Of a stretch of 64,000 nt of DNA, positions 46,341-59,480 are shown piece after piece. A model generated the notes under the pieces. The model saw nothing but the letters and a program-made list of their open reading frames with translations. It had not been told where the DNA came from and did no database searches. This stretch comes from Symsagittifera roscoffensis (lineage: Eukaryota; Xenacoelomorpha; Acoela; Convolutidae), in the NCBI RefSeq assembly GCF_963678635.1, contig NC_087068.1, positions 22,409,029 through 22,473,028 of the forward strand, written 5' to 3'. A program made the position numbers and the translations under genes. Within the stretch, counting starts at the first letter, position 1, and every line of letters begins with the position of its first letter.

Positions 46341-47830
46341 TGGGGTGCCCGGACTTGTCAAGCCACCTCGTGAGTGGCAGTTTGTCGTAGGTCTCTTCGT
46401 CCAGGAAAAAAATCCATCCTTAATTTTTGCTTGGTTGGCCTGCTTCTCTTCCTGTCGCTCATAAAATTCTGTCTTTTTGCTGAGGCTGTCGGCATTCTGG
46501 TGTTTGTCACGGGTTTGATGCTCTATGATCATGTGATATCCGTCCAGACACAAGATCCAACGACCAATATAGCTTTGTTCCATCGAGTAGGTCTTCAGCC
46601 AGGCAAGAGCACGATTGACTACACGCAACTTGAAGGAAGCGCTCCCTATGAGGGCTCTGTATTTTTCAACCAAAGTGATCACCGCGAATATCTCCGCCTT
46701 TGGTGCGCCGTATTTCATTCCAGTGTCGCTCAGGACTTTACTTCCGTAAGCTATTGGTCTGAGAACAGTCCTCCTATTCCACTCCTGTTCCTGTGAAGTG
46801 TGCCCGATATCTCAACCACTGATGCATCTGTATCTAGTACAAACATCCCCTTTTCTGTCGGCATGCCGAGGACCGGAGCCTCGCAAAGTTCACGCTTGAT
46901 AATCTCAAAGGAGACCTGAGCCTCGTCAGTCCAGCTGAATTTTTACCCTTATTTCGCATCAACATCTGCATGGGGTATAACTTGTCAGCATACCCTTTGA
47001 TAAACTCTCGGTAGTAATTACCGAATCCGAGAAAGCTCATCAATTGCGTGTCGGTCTTCGGTGCATTCCATGTCAACGCCGCTTCAACCGCTTCGGGATC
47101 CGGTCTGACCCGTGTTTATCTACAAAGGGACCCAGATACTTGATTGAATCTCTCAAGATTTCGCACTTGGAAGGTTTGCATTTCAGGCTAGCCTAATTCA
47201 TGCAAGTGAAGACCTCGTCTAGTCTCTTTATATGGCCTGCCAACGTAACACATTATGAGGTTGCCACACTTTTTAGTTACATTTGTGAGTACCTGGGCCA
47301 CTAATCGTTGGAACGTAGCCGTCGCTTTGCATAGTCCAAATTCTTTTCCACTAGTACAGCCCCAGTTCACACGCAAAGCCTGTTTTATCTCGATTTTCTT
47401 TTCTGAGGGGCACATGCTAGGAAGCAGAGCCCAAATCCAACGTCGCCATGAATTTTGCATCTCCTAGCTTGGAGAGGCTTTCGTCGATGCGGGGAATCGG
47501 GTATGCGTCCTCTATCGTTACCGCATTCAGTTAGCGGAAACCACAACAAAACCTATGTTGCCCCCTTTCTTTTTAGCCATGAACACGCCGCAAGCCCACG
47601 GAGACTTCGACGGTTTGATCATATCATATTCCGTTAACATTTCATTTTCTTATCTGCATGCTTCGGACTTGTGTGATGTCCTTCTCCTAGCTCCCTCCCT
47701 ATGAGGTATCGAGCCCTCTTCTATTTCTATCTCATGTTCTACAAAACTGCAGCAGCGTATATCAGCTTTGTGCTTTGAAAAAACGTCTGCGTTCCGATTC
47801 CACACCGCTCTGAGCGAATCTAGCTCTTAT
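46341..47830 (-). pseudogene. pol: Element D RNase H and RT (broken)
   Basis: RNase H blocks: KYGAPKAEIFAV near 46700 and HQNADSLSKK near 46490. RT connection LGFGNYYREFIKGYADKLYP near 47030. Other RT pieces: LCKATATFQRLVAQ near 47330. It is strongly decayed. Confidence 0.8.
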
Positions 47831-50293
47831 CTGATAATTTGCATTTCATGTGCTCTAGCTCAGGTAGGACCGGCTTGCTTAATGCTATTTCCGTCTCTGT
47901 TGGTCTCTCAGGAAAATTTGGGCAATTAGACAGCCCATCGTCTGTCTCTGATTTCATTGAAAACAATTTTTTAGAAGACTTCATTTCACTTATCCTCTTT
48001 AAATCACATTCTTGGTTGGCATTTAAAAGATATTCAGTTACTTCGTATTTCTTGAAGTTCTCCACACTCCGATACTCCGTGCTCAGGGGCAATGCATAAC
48101 CAATTTTCTTGCCTCGTTGCTTTGTCACTGTTGTTGCCTCTGTGTTCAACAACACACTCACACAGAGTTCGCTCTGAGTGAGTGAGAAGCCTCTTCCTAA
48201 AATAGCTGAGCTTTTACTGCTTGGATTGGGAACCAAACACACCTGTCTGTCGTTACTAAGCTCATTCAGTTTCCTCATCCTAAATGTCGCTATTAAAATC
48301 TGATTTGTTTTTAACCTAACCTTCTGATCTAGGAAAATTGGCCATTTGCTTAATTAATCATGATTTTATTGCTGGTTTCTTTTCATACTCTCTGGGTCCT
48401 TTATTCTTATCAACCCGTCGTTGAGCTCAATAGTGACATCGAAGTTGCGCACAAAATCTCGTCCTAGGATGAACTGCTCGGACTCGTTGATATTCTCGAC
48501 GACCAGGAAACTCATCTAGAGATGTCTCCCTCCTAGCTGCAACGAGATGATGGGGGTCCTTCCGGTCACTTATTTTGCACCCTGATTAGCACCCTATATT
48601 GCACCCCGCTCACAGTCTGATATTAGTCGGTATCAGATCTGATCTATCAAAACCTATGTCGGTCCAAGATCTCACAGGCATGACACTGACCACTGCTCCG
48701 GTTTCTAATAGTCCCTTCACGGAGAGTTGTCTACCCTGCACGTCTGGTACATGCGCGGCCAGATCGGCTTCACAGCCTATGTGGACTGCGTCTTGTTCGA
48801 GCATGGCGTAATGTCCGCTTCGTCGGACCTTGAGCTCTTCTCGAACGATGTAGATCCGCCCTACCTGGTCACTTGCATCGGTAACGTGAGCCTTAGTGTA
48901 AATGGTTATGCCGTCCACATTCCTGAGAATTGGGTATGTATCATAAAATTCAATGTAGTGTCCATCTACTTTCACTAGCCTCGGTCCACCTGTTGTGAGC
49001 AACGCTCTCACTGCCCTATTGTCCAGTTTGGGGTTTTTCTGTCTCAGTTAGTCCGCGTAGATGACCAGATGTACTGCCGTGATCTCGGACGGCTCGTTCA
49101 AGTTCTTCACCACCTGATGGCCCGCGACTGATATGATCGACATTATTTTCGTCACCTCCCTTGTCATACCGCAGGTCATTCCCGAGACGATATTCAACTT
49201 TAAACCCTGCTTCCTGGGTTCCTGGTTGTCCTCTTTGTGCGTTGCTCTTCTGAGAATGTCAAGTTTCTCGCGCAGCTCTGTATTTTCTAACTTTGACCTT
49301 ACACACTGCTCAACCTCTTCGGGGACCAATTTTTGCTGAACATTCTGTAATGCAGTCCGTGCCGCTAGGCCATAATCCCCTTTGAGCGCACCGACTGACT
49401 CTTCCTTAAGGCTCAAGGCAATTGTCTCATCAGGTAAGGTCTTCATCTTTTTGGTTGTGAATGTACCTGTTATCACCTCTTTCTTCCGCGATTCGGCTTC
49501 ATTCATCAGGCGGGATCTACTTGTCTCCACCCTCGAAATACCGAAAGCGCCTCTTCATCTCGGGGATGCTTCGCGTCCGCTACTGCATCCCAGAATTGAG
49601 TGCAATCCGACTTGAAATGTCCCTCTAAATTACAGAAGAAGCATTTCGGTTCATATTTCATTATGAGCCCTCTCACATAATCTTCGTGGTCCTCGTCGGT
49701 TGCATCAACGTCGTCAAGAAAGTAGCCTATCGCCTTCATATTTTGTTTTGTAAGTAGAACAGGCTGAAATTTTGTGGTCCATCGAACCACACTTTGCACT
49801 TGACCTCCTCTCATCCATGTCATCACGAGGTCTATACCAACTGGAATTAGCGTCAATATTTGTTCCACTGTAGTTGTAATTGTTGTAACGATTTTGCGCC
49901 CTTGGTTTTATGAGTAAGTACTCACGCGACTTTGTGCGCAAATCATCGGGCGTGGGCGCTTGATCCAGCGATAGGGTGAAATATGTGACCAACATGGTTT
50001 TTAAAAAATTATATTTTTTACTGCAATGCAAAAGCTCCAAAAATTGCACTTGACCTCCTCTCATCCATGTCATCACGAGGTCTATACCAACTGGAATTAG
50101 CGTCAATATTTGTTCCACTGTAGTTGTAATTGTTGTAACGATTTTGCGCCCTTGGTTTTATGAGTAAGTACTCACGCGACTTTGTGCGCAAATCATCGGG
50201 CGTGGGCGCTTGATCCAGCGTTAGGGTGAAATATGTGGCCAACATGGTTTTTAAAAAATTATTTTTTTTTACTGCAATGCAAAAGCTCCAAAA
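47831..50293 (-). pseudogene. gag: Element D protease and gag regions (broken)
   Basis: Holds the pre-RT block CLVPNPSSKSSAILGRGFS near 48220, the protease area VKGLLETGA near 48710, the VAGHQVVKNLNEPSE stretch near 49100, a zinc knuckle CFFCNLEGHFKSDC near 49650 and the TPDDLRTKSREYLLIKPR capsid-end block. A 250-bp tandem duplicate lies at its upstream end. Confidence 0.75.
49794..50293 (-). repeat. 250-bp tandem duplication in D gag
   Basis: 49794-50043 and 50044-50293 are nearly identical head-to-tail copies, each containing TGACCTCCTCTCATCCATGT and ending in AAAAGCTCCAAAAAT. They differ by only a few bases, so the duplication is recent relative to the element's age. Confidence 0.9.
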
Positions 50294-50689
50294 ATAAATT
50301 TGAAAAAACTTGCGTGAGCCTGCCTACTCAACTCCTTCAATATCAAAAATTTCCCTTCAATCTCTTAGAAGCTATTAGCGACTCAGATAAAGTTAAACAC
50401 AGGGTCTGCCAGTGTTGAGTCCTTACTAACTCTCTCAGTCACCTAGTATAACAAAATTTCACAAGATCTTATAACTAACACGCAAAACATAAATAATAAC
50501 CAGATAAGATTATACTATTTTGTTCAGTATCTTCGTACCGCTACAGACGCATCAAATCACTGCTTTGTTTAAAATCAAGCAATTTTTTATAAAGGAGCAG
50601 TGATGGTTTTAGTAACAGATGAATAAAACTTAGTCTTAAAGAAAAAGACTTCCCTCGATTGGAACACTCCAAAAGAACGAAACCCAGGA

Positions 50690-50985
50690 CACTGTCTTCT
50701 CAAGTGAGTGTCTCTTGTCTAATACACTCATTGCGGTCTTCCTTTATATGTCCTGTGATTGCGCGAGCTGTCCTACTTCGTAGCTCAAGGCAACCTCTTG
50801 ATCGAAAATAACTAGAGTCTAAGCAAAAGCTCTCCCACACCCGGACAGCACCAAGTGCACGAGAGAAGGGGACAGCTTCGTCTTCTCAATGAGTGTGTCT
50901 TGTCTAATACACACACCGTGGTCTTCTTTTATCTATTCCCGGATTGCCCGAGCCTTTCTCTTAGGAAGCTCAAGGCAACCACCCA
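50690..50985. repeat. Imperfect direct repeat, ~190-bp spacing
   Basis: The block with CTTGTCTAATACACTCATTG at 50714 recurs near 50898 as CTTGTCTAATACACACACCG. Each copy is followed by a CGGTCTTC or TGGTCTTC stretch and ends in AAGCTCAAGGCAACC or TAGCTCAAGGCAACC. This could be a decayed LTR piece of another element or a leader repeat. Confidence 0.65.
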
Positions 50986-51129
50986 ACCAAAACCAAAATA
51001 ACTGTCAAAAAAAATCTTGTTCGGATACTTTTGATGAACCCCATTTAGAATCCAAAGTTGATCGGGAATCTCCGGGTCAACTGGGCCACTTTTTTCCTAA
51101 TACACACGTCTCGTGAGTAGTCGACTCTC

Positions 51130-51740
51130 TATTTGACCTTAAAAGGATATCTAAGGATGTTTAAATTGTCCCGGAGTGTCCTTCCAAATTTTCACTAAGG
51201 AGGATTGTTAAAGGGCTTAAGTCATTTCGGAGGGTTACTTCGGAGGGTTGTTAAGACACTTAGCTTGCTCTGGAGGCTTACCTCAAAGGGTAGCTAAAAC
51301 ACCTAAATTGCTTCGGAGGGTCCCCTTAGTTCACTAAGGAGGGTCAAAAAGAGGCTTAAGTCACTCCGGAGTGTTACTTCAGAAGGTTCACTCAAAACTC
51401 TAAGTTTTTCAAGTTTCGCGTAAAGGGGTCTCCAGCTAGTCTCAAAAAGAGAAAAAAACCAGCTAAATTCACTCTGGGGGTTATTTTAACTGTCGCCGAG
51501 GGTTGCGTCAAAAATTTCTGTTAAGGAGTTTTGCTAAGGAGCTTAGCTGACTCCGGAGGGTTACTTCGGGGGGCTCCCCAAAAATCACGAAATTAGATAT
51601 TTTCACCGCTGTAAAGCCTCCGATTGCGGTCTACCTTGCTTAAAACAAGGTGGGTTGAGTCGGTTAAGCTTCCCAGTAGGATAAAAAGGTGATTTTATAA
51701 AAATTTCTGCCGCTCGGAGGATTCCCTAAAATTTGGACCC
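51130..51740. repeat. Degenerate repeats of GGAGGGTTACTTCGG type
   Basis: Many diverged copies of a CGGAGGGTTACTTCGGAGGG core and of GCTTAAGTCACTCCGGAG or related strings, irregularly spaced. They lie in the leader of D, where A has its 14-bp minisatellite, although the units are unrelated. Confidence 0.6.
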
Positions 51741-53360
51741 TCCGAACTAACAAATTTTTTTTTGAAAATTTTTGTTGCCTGAAGTTATCAACCCAATAAC
51801 GGTTGCGGTCCAGAAAATTGATAAAAAACATCGACTCATGTTACCATAAATTTTCCGATTGGTGGGCTAGAATTTGAGAAATCACCAAAAACGCGTTTGT
51901 TAAGTTGGCCTTTTTTCGCCATTTATATAGGTTCTAAGATTCTTTTTCCGCATTTCTTACTGAAAGTGCCTAAAAATAATTCAAACGAGCATAGTAGCCC
52001 TGGAATAATGCAAAAAACATGGCCAAATTTAGTTTGGAAACAAAAATTTTGTTTGGAAACCAAAATCGGTTTGGAAACAAAAACTATCAAATTTGGACAC
52101 TCCGATTCCTTCCTTTCCCAATCTATAAGTCTATTGCTCTATCCACGGAGCTATTCGGATGGTAACTCAAAAATCGCCCTCTCAACCTAGCAAGTTGTGC
52201 TAGCAGGCTCCTAACGTAAAAGTTTTTATCACTCTAACTCTAAAAACTCAAAAATTCGATTCTCAAAACATCTTGACGAATTTCGGAAAATTACAAAAGT
52301 TTTGATCGAAAAAAAACATTTTTTTGCCAACTTCTACCAAGTCTTTTTCCGCGCGGTTACTTTAGTTAGGCGGAACGAACTACGTAGTAGCTCACTGTAC
52401 AGAAGCTTTTTGCTGTTCGGAAAATCTCGGATATCCAAAATTTTGGGGTTTCACAGTTTGGTCGAAAATCGATGTTTTTCGACAAAATTGGGGTATTTCT
52501 CGGGTCTAAATGGGAGATACGTGATATATAATAAGGATGATAACCTATTAGTAGTCGCTAATCAATATTTACCCTCTTTGCACCAAAATACCCGAATTAA
52601 GATCCTTAACTCGCAATCGATGGGGGTGCAATGGGACAGCGCCAATTGTGCCCTCCACCGCTTAAGTTTTTATGAAATAGTACCCGAACGATACTGAAAT
52701 TGTGTCAACAATACCCAACAGTTGTTGTGGATGTTGTCCCTGATGCCCCCTGATGAGTTTTGATCACGTCTGTCTGTCAGCTTGCCACTCTACCCTCCGG
52801 TCAGCGGCAAATTTATAATTAACGTGCTTAAATACTCAAACAACACTCAAGGGAGGGTATCTAACCTAGCACCAAAACACTCAACCTTTCGATCAGAAAT
52901 GACGTAAATTATTCTGAAACAGCAACAAATAGAAAGGTTAGATCACATCTCGTCCGGAAACATTATATGAACTGTCATTTTGTGTTTTTCACTGTTTTTG
53001 GTCTTTGTTTTTTGTTACTTTTTTTACAGTTTTTTGTAGTTTTCCGTTTGTAAATAACTTTATTTTTGTATTTTCCTTGATTGTATATTATTTTGTTTTG
53101 GTTTTAAACTTTATCTTTACTTGTTTTTGCTCCCAGGGCCTTGGAATAAGCGGGCTCATGACTTCCCACCTAACCCTCCGGCCCCCGGAATTTTTGGTCT
53201 TAACAAAAGTATAAAGCTAAAAAGCACCAGGCGGAGGTTCAGTACCTTTCACCTAGTACAATAAAGGACCTTTAGGCCTCTAAATTGGGCATACGCCCGG
53301 AGATGAGGGTTGGTCGCTGAAAAGCTTGCTGATCATGATGGTCTTATGCCTTTAACCGGC

Positions 53361-53376
53361 CCACCCAGGAGCGCCA
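53361..53376 (-). other. Primer-binding site, element D
   Basis: On the minus strand TGGCGCTCCTGGGTGG lies 12 bases after the LTR end. It shares the first 15 bases with A's site, and the flanking TTTTTA is also the same. Longer agreement with the tRNA end (GGGTGGGCC) may be kept here. Confidence 0.72.
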
Positions 53377-53388
53377 TAAAAACGTCTA

Positions 53389-54214
53389 TGTAACATGAAA
53401 ACCTATTGTAACATAAGACCCATAAAAACCTCTTGACGACTGGTCGGCGTCAGTCACCTAAATTCTACTCGTTTTTCACCGTCTAGACCTAGCCATTTTT
53501 ATCTAGTCTGCTTAAGTAAAAGTTACCATTTCTAGGCCATCAGTCAAACGACTTTTGATCAGCTTTCGTTTGCATGCAAAGATAATCACATTGCTGGGTC
53601 TCGGATTCCCAGACTACATGACTACCGTTCAAAACACGGCTCGAATACCATATTTTACTATGCTTTTAGTGACAATTATATACTAAATCCATCGGAGATG
53701 GATTGACCCTTTCCTCTTCCTAGCTACTCATGCTCTGAAATAACAAATAAAATCGAGGTTATTTCAATCGTTCAGGGCATTAAAGCAGCTAAAAAGTGAG
53801 TTTGTTACAGTCTCTTAACATAAAACAGTCTCTGAGCGCCAGGCCTCCGATTCCGTGCCCTTCCAGAAATAATATTGTTATTTCTCCCACTTCGTGGCAC
53901 AATAGGGTACTGATCCTTCCGGCTATCGCACTGAAGCCTCCCTTCTTCTTCTTGGCTTCCGCTATATGTCTTATTGTGCGTGATTGTCACGATAAGAGGC
54001 TTCTGAATTTTTTCCGTTTTTTCTTGACCGTTTTTCACTTGTCAGTTCGGTTATTCTGTTTTTCCATCAGTTTTCTACCAAATATGGCCACCAATAAAGA
54101 GAGGAAACCAGTGACTGCACTGATAACTTGCCTTTAAATAAAAACTGAAAAGACCATAGAAGAATCAAAACAGGTCTGAGCCCGGAGATTTGAGACCGAA
54201 AACAGAATTCGACA
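53389..54214 (-). repeat. Element D 5' LTR
   Basis: The minus-strand end TGTTACA at 53389-53395 is clear from the PBS beside it. It is homologous to the solo LTR in order (GCTGGGTCTC on the plus strand, the ATCCATCGGAGATGGAT block near 53690 and a GGCC block near 54080) but strongly diverged. The other boundary near 54214 is only approximate, set by a weak match to the solo LTR end. Confidence 0.6.
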
Positions 54215-54600
54215 CTGATTTATTTGGATTGAAATCCAACATGTTTATTGGAAGAATGGTTGCCTTGAGAAGTTTAAAATGTCTAGCGCGGGCAATCCGA
54301 AGGCAGATAGCTAACACAGAACTCGGTGGGTGCAATAGTCTCCCACTTGAGAAAAATACTGCCTTTAAGTTTTGTCTGCTTAGTGCGGCACTAAACAAGG
54401 AAAGCTCTTTCTTGAGAAACCTGTTGGACTATTGAGTTGCGACAGACCAATTGCAATTTACATACATTTTTTCCTCTTCAAGTTGAATAAATTTTTTTTT
54501 CATTTTTTTAAAGATTTTGACATCATCGAACCGTGCTAGCAATATTTCAAAAAATTAACCTTTCATTGCTGAGAATAAATAAGAAATACGCTGTACTTGA
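54215..54600. other. Unassigned sequence between D and C
   Basis: About 400 bases with no match to the other copies that I could see. An 81-residue open frame runs through 54190-54435 but shows no recognisable domain. It may be host DNA or decayed element DNA. The T-rich part 54470-54520 is low in complexity. Confidence 0.3.
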
Positions 54601-54736
54601 TAATTTAATAAGATTCGTGGTATTTTGTTCGTTAAAATTTTCGGACATTATCGTGTTGTGTTAACATTATCTGTTGTCGTCATAGAGCAAACATGATAGC
54701 AAGCGAATCAAATGAGTGAGTAGTAAAAAGCGATAG

Positions 54737-56440
54737 ATGGAGACGAATCTAGACAAGACGAGGATAACTAAGCTAAATCATAGCTCTGGGAAATTTATAC
54801 CGAAGAAAAAAAAGAAATCAATAATTGATCCTTTTGTGGAGAGAACCAAGAAGACTCGGAACCAGAGAGGAAAGAAAGTTTCAGGCGGAATAGTTGAAAC
54901 TAGGAGTCAAATGGCATCGGAAGATGAAAACACAAGATTAGAATTAGAAATTCATCAGAACCCGATTCTGGATTAGAATGAAGCAAAAAGTGGAACCGAA
55001 GGAAATTGGAACAGGAGATTACCGAGTGAACTTACTCCGGTAGAACAGAGCCACGATTTCTCTACTTCGAGGAGGACTCATTTAGACTGAAAAACCAGCA
55101 GTAGGAGGCTCACCTACTGAAAATACCATGATGCATGGGGTAACAGGGAAAGCGGCAACGTCTTTCTCGTTTTCGCAACGAGTCAAGAATCATGTTGAGA
55201 GAGAAAGTCTGCGGGAGGAAATAAATAACAATAGCCAGGAAATTACTAAAAGCGAAAAACGCTTAGGAGAAAAAACGGACAAGTACTGGACCAGGAACTT
55301 TTCGCGAATGAGGCAGGAAGAAGAAGAAAGCGAGAAATGATTGAGGGCTGACCTGGAGCAACTTCGGAGTCCACAAGGGCAGACTCTTGGGACTCTCGAT
55401 AAAAGGATAGACGCGATGATCGAAGCAGCACTCAGGTTATCATGGACAGAATGGACGATCTTGTAGGAAACAGGGGTGGATCGAGAAACAGGGGTGTTCA
55501 CCCGAGAGAGACCAGCAGAGAGCCTAAAGTGAACTTCAATGAGCATTCAAACGAACGAAGGACGTATGGGTCCACGAGAGGTAGAAGTAACCCATCGAGT
55601 GGCGCAACTGGGAGTAACACGCCCAGGAATCCCACAAACATTAGAGGGGGTTCTATTGGCAGTAGGCCAATCTCGAACGAACAAGCTTCGCGAGACGCAC
55701 ATGCGAGAGGAAGAGGTGATTTCATAAACTGGAATCACACGAACGAGGGCAGAACTCAGCTCAGGGACTCGTACAGGAGATACGTTCCAGATTCCTCAAT
55801 CAGCAGATATGAACAATCAAGCGGTAGATTCACGAGATGCAACGGCAGTGTCCACGGAGTTTGAACCTCTGAACAGGTCCTCGTAGTTTTTCTCACACGG
55901 TTGTCCAGGATCAATGAACGATGCGAGAAGACAAAAGTGTGTCCAGGAAAACAAGATGTTATAAGGATGAATCTGACGGTTGTGTAGATACCTGGATAGA
56001 AGTCATGAAGCTGAATTTTGAGGATGAAAACTTGACAGAATGACAAAAATGCAGTTCGCTCACGAACAACTCGGAAGGGACAGCCCTGAATTTCGGGATG
56101 GCCAAAAAGCAATACCCGCGTGATACTGCTGAGAAAATTGTCGAGATAATGCTGAACTGCTTTAGTTCGGGAGTGCAAGGACACCAAGCAAGAATGCGCT
56201 TTGAGAAAAGACGGCAACTCCAAAATGAAACCATTGACAAATTGTTAGATGACTTAGAAATGTTGAGAAGGCGCAGTCAGCCGAAGGAGTCAAACAGCAG
56301 GATGAACTTGGCAGTGGCTTCAAAGCTCGTTGATAGTGCGAGGAACGATGAGCTCATGGAAACTATACACCTCATGGAAACTATACACCTCTTTCAACCA
56401 ATGGAAGGACAAACTATGCTTGCCAATGAGGACTGACTAT
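54737..56440 (+). pseudogene. gag: Element C gag region (broken)
   Basis: The start TNLDKTRITK near 54740, IVETRSQ near 54890, the coiled-coil-like RESLREEINNNSQE near 55200, a Gly/Arg/Asn-rich stretch near 55450-55700 and the capsid-like block HQARMRFEKRRQ near 56180 all match B. No zinc knuckle could be seen. Confidence 0.72.
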
Positions 56441-56639
56441 GAGGAAACGCCAAACGTAAAGAAGCATCGAGTAAAAGACTGCACAACTCAAGCGATCAAA
56501 GATCTGGTTCTAAAAAAAACTTTTGAATTGAAATCTTTATTTAAACATTTTCAATGAGATCTGAAATAGTTGAGCTGATCGAATTTTCCGGAACTCCCCT
56601 CGTCATATGAATTAGTGTCATATAAACCAGTTCTGCCGG

Positions 56640-58200
56640 AAATATAGCAATTAAGAGGCAAGGTAGGGGAGGGGGACTTTGAGTTGCTACCTGCCGTTTT
56701 AAAATTTAAAGCGGATATTGGTTATTGTAATTTCGTCGAGCACGAGATCGAACTAGAAGAAGGCGCCGTTCCCCCCAGGGAGGTGGCGAGGCGCATGACA
56801 ACTCATATATCGGAGGCGTGCCGAGCGGAATTAGAAATGCTAGAACGGAAGTAGAAATGATAAAACACTCTAAGTCACATTGGGCCGAGCGGAAATAGAA
56901 ATGATGGAACCCTCGAAGTCAGATTGGGCTTAGGGAGTTGTCATAGCCAAAAAGAAAGGAGGACAGCTAAGATTCTCTTGCGGCTTTCGCTGCCTGAACC
57001 CGGTGACCATAAAGCACTCTTACCCAATATCACGTAGAGACGAGAGCCTCTGGAAACTTGGCGATGCCACGTTTTTTACAACACCAGACCTGGGTTTTGC
57101 CTTCTAGCAGGTTCCCCTATGGAAACAGGATAGAGAAAAAAAACAAGATAGAGGATTTGCATGTGAGTTAGGCTTGTACCAGTAGAACAGGATGCCCTTC
57201 GGTTTTGCAATGCGATGGCGACCTTTCAAAGACTGATGGCTCAGCCCTGACCAGCATGACGAAGAAGTATGGGAATCTCGTGATGTGCTATCTTGATGAC
57301 GTAGTGATAGCGATACCCACCTTGGTAGACCACATTGACAGACTTGAAAAAGTCTTTGACTGTATGAAGAGAGCTGGCTTGAAATGCAAACCCTCTAAAT
57401 GTGAGATCCTTAGGGTCTCAATAAAGTACCTGGAAGAATGGTAAACAAGAATGGCGTGATGCCTGATTCGGACGCGGTGGAGGCCGTGTTAACATCGAAA
57501 GCCCCAAAACGAACACGCAACTGATGAGCTTGCTAGGATTTGCGAATTTATATCGCGAGTTCATAAAAGGATACGCAGACAAAGTCTATCCGATGCAGCG
57601 ACAGATGCGCAACAAAAGAAAGAAATTTGAATGGATTGAAAGAGCTCAGGTAGCCTCCGAGATTATAAAGCCGGAGCTGTGCGAAGCGCCAGTGCTAGTC
57701 ATGCTCAAAGAGAATGACATGTATGTTCTCGACACTGATGCTTCAGTAGTAGCCATTTCCGGAATACTGCATCAGGAACAAGAAATGAATGGGAGAACAG
57801 TTCTCCGTCGCATAGCATACGGCAGTAAGGTGTTGAGCATTACTGAGATGAAACACGGTGCGCCAAAGCAGAAATATTTGCGGTAGTCACGTTCGTGGAG
57901 AAGTATCTCGCCTACTTGGGGAGCGCTCCCATTGAATTGCGAGCGGAAAACCGAGCCCTATCCTGGTTGCAAACGTATTCGATGGACCAGAGTTACATTG
58001 GTCGTTGGATAGTCAGGTTGGATAGCTACCACATGATAATCGAACACAGGATGCGTGACATGCACCAGAATGCTGACAGCCTCAACAAGAAAACTGAATT
58101 TTACGAAAAATTGGAACAGAAGCAGGCCAATCAGGCGGAATTCAAGGAGGGGTTCTCGTTTTTTTGCAAAGAGACTTACCAAGCACTTCCATCGATGAGG
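56640..58200 (+). pseudogene. pol: Element C RT and RNase H (broken)
   Basis: RT: NFVEHEIELEE near 56730, VMCYLDDVV near 57280 and LLGFANLYREFIKGYADKVYP near 57530. RNase H: LDTDASVVAIS near 57730 and HQNADSLNKKTEF near 58060. Very decayed but unmistakable. Confidence 0.82.
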
Positions 58201-59480
58201 TAGCTGGACAATGCGGGACATCCTATTCCAGGACATCCCGAAACAACGATGGAGAAATCGGCAGAGATTAGACCTTATCCAAGAAGGACACGGAACCCTT
58301 GGATCTAATGCTACGTTCAAACCTGGAGCAAGACGAATTTTCTCGTATGAACATAAACAGTCTCTCCTTGCTAGATAAAACAGTGCAGGTCACACCAAAA
58401 GTGATGCGGATGCTGGGTGGATTATTAGAAAAATAGGTGACTAGAGATGATCCTGAATGGGCAGGAGCCATGCCATCGTTGACGGTCAGTGCCAAAGTAC
58501 GGATAAAACCATCAAGACGCCAGCACATGCAATATGAAAGGGATTGTCGGGCAGTAGTTCAGCAAATAGTTTCCTCAATTCCACGGAGCGTTTTTATGAG
58601 AACATCGTTCAAGACGAGCGAACAAGAGGTCTGGACCTAGAAGAACACAGTTACTTTTGCGGAGCCTGATTAAGGACTGATAGAATTGGGTTGAAAAACT
58701 CGAAGCAAAAAAATTTGTCCGGGCAATCAGACACTGAAGGAAGCGGATATGTAGATGGACATGACCAAGTGGACAAGTTTTGTCTGGGGATTTTAGATGG
58801 ATGAGTAGATTATGCACATTAGAATCTGCCGTGGAGAATTGATCCACGACAGCCTCATTTGTCCATAAGACCTCGAAGAAATCGGTGGTTGACACGTACT
58901 CAGATAGGAACTCGAGCACGGGATCGGAAATGTCAGAGTTAGCGATCCACACAATACTGTTGGAGACACGTGCAAGTGACTTGGACAGTCAAGTGTATCA
59001 AGACCCTGATAGTGGTTGCTACCTGTTCCCTGAGTGATAAAGTCTTTGATAACGCGACAGATGACTTGGAGATGATAGCAGTGTCAAGAAGTTCTATGAG
59101 CCTATTACTGCAGAAGAAAGCAGTCAGGATTAGCGTGGAACCATTCGAGCAGGAAACAAAGCCATTGACAAAGATTTAGTGAAGATGGAAGATGACGCAC
59201 ATCAGCCCGATGAGGTGAGCAGTCATCTTAGGCTCGTGAAGACGTACCTGAAGGCAAGATACAGACTCTCGAACTTGCTAGGAGCGCAGAAAAATGACCG
59301 TATTACAAGTAGCCTAGAAAAGTGGATCGAAAATGGGGTAACAGACAAAGGATATCTGGAACAAGATAGTTATCGGATCTTGATACGGTACTCCATGCAA
59401 AAAGAGGAACGATTGTATCTGAATAAGGATGGGATCATTGCCTGCAAAAAGAGAGAAGAGGACAAGGTCCTGTACAAATA
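58201..59480 (+). pseudogene. pol: Element C spacer region (broken)
   Basis: Recognised by its ends: NINSLSLLDKTVQVTP near 58350 (also in B) and KARYRLSNLLGAQKNDRITS near 59250. Two faint relics of the GTCCGGGGAG motif lie near 58710 and 58785. Confidence 0.6.

Larger units (their letters stand above)
50294..53360 (-). other. Element D 5' leader, non-coding
   Basis: About 3 kb between gag and the PBS with no convincing gene. A 130-residue open frame at 52302-52697 has no recognisable family. The stretch holds a repeated block (50690-50990), degenerate GGAGGGTTACTTCGG-type repeats (51130-51740) and AT-rich sequence. The part next to the PBS (53290-53360) aligns loosely with A's leader, sharing TCATGATG. 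Confidence 0.55.
44326..54214 (-). mobile_element. Element D: older partial copy, minus strand, broken
   Basis: Reading on the minus strand from ~54.2 kb: 5' LTR, PBS, a ~3-kb leader, then gag (from the zinc-knuckle part), protease, RT, RNase H, spacer and part of integrase, where it meets B's leader near 44325. No macro domain or cassette belongs to it in this window. It is heavily broken (about 20 or more interruptions). Its LTR is far more diverged from the others than B's, so it is an older insertion or another subfamily. Confidence 0.75.

Noticed and set aside
52302-52697. 131-residue open frame as a host gene
   Set aside because: No recognisable domain or conservation, and it lies in an AT-rich leader. 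Probably chance.
54190-54435. 81-residue open frame between D and C as a gene
   Set aside because: Too short and without any domain. It partly overlaps the supposed LTR end.
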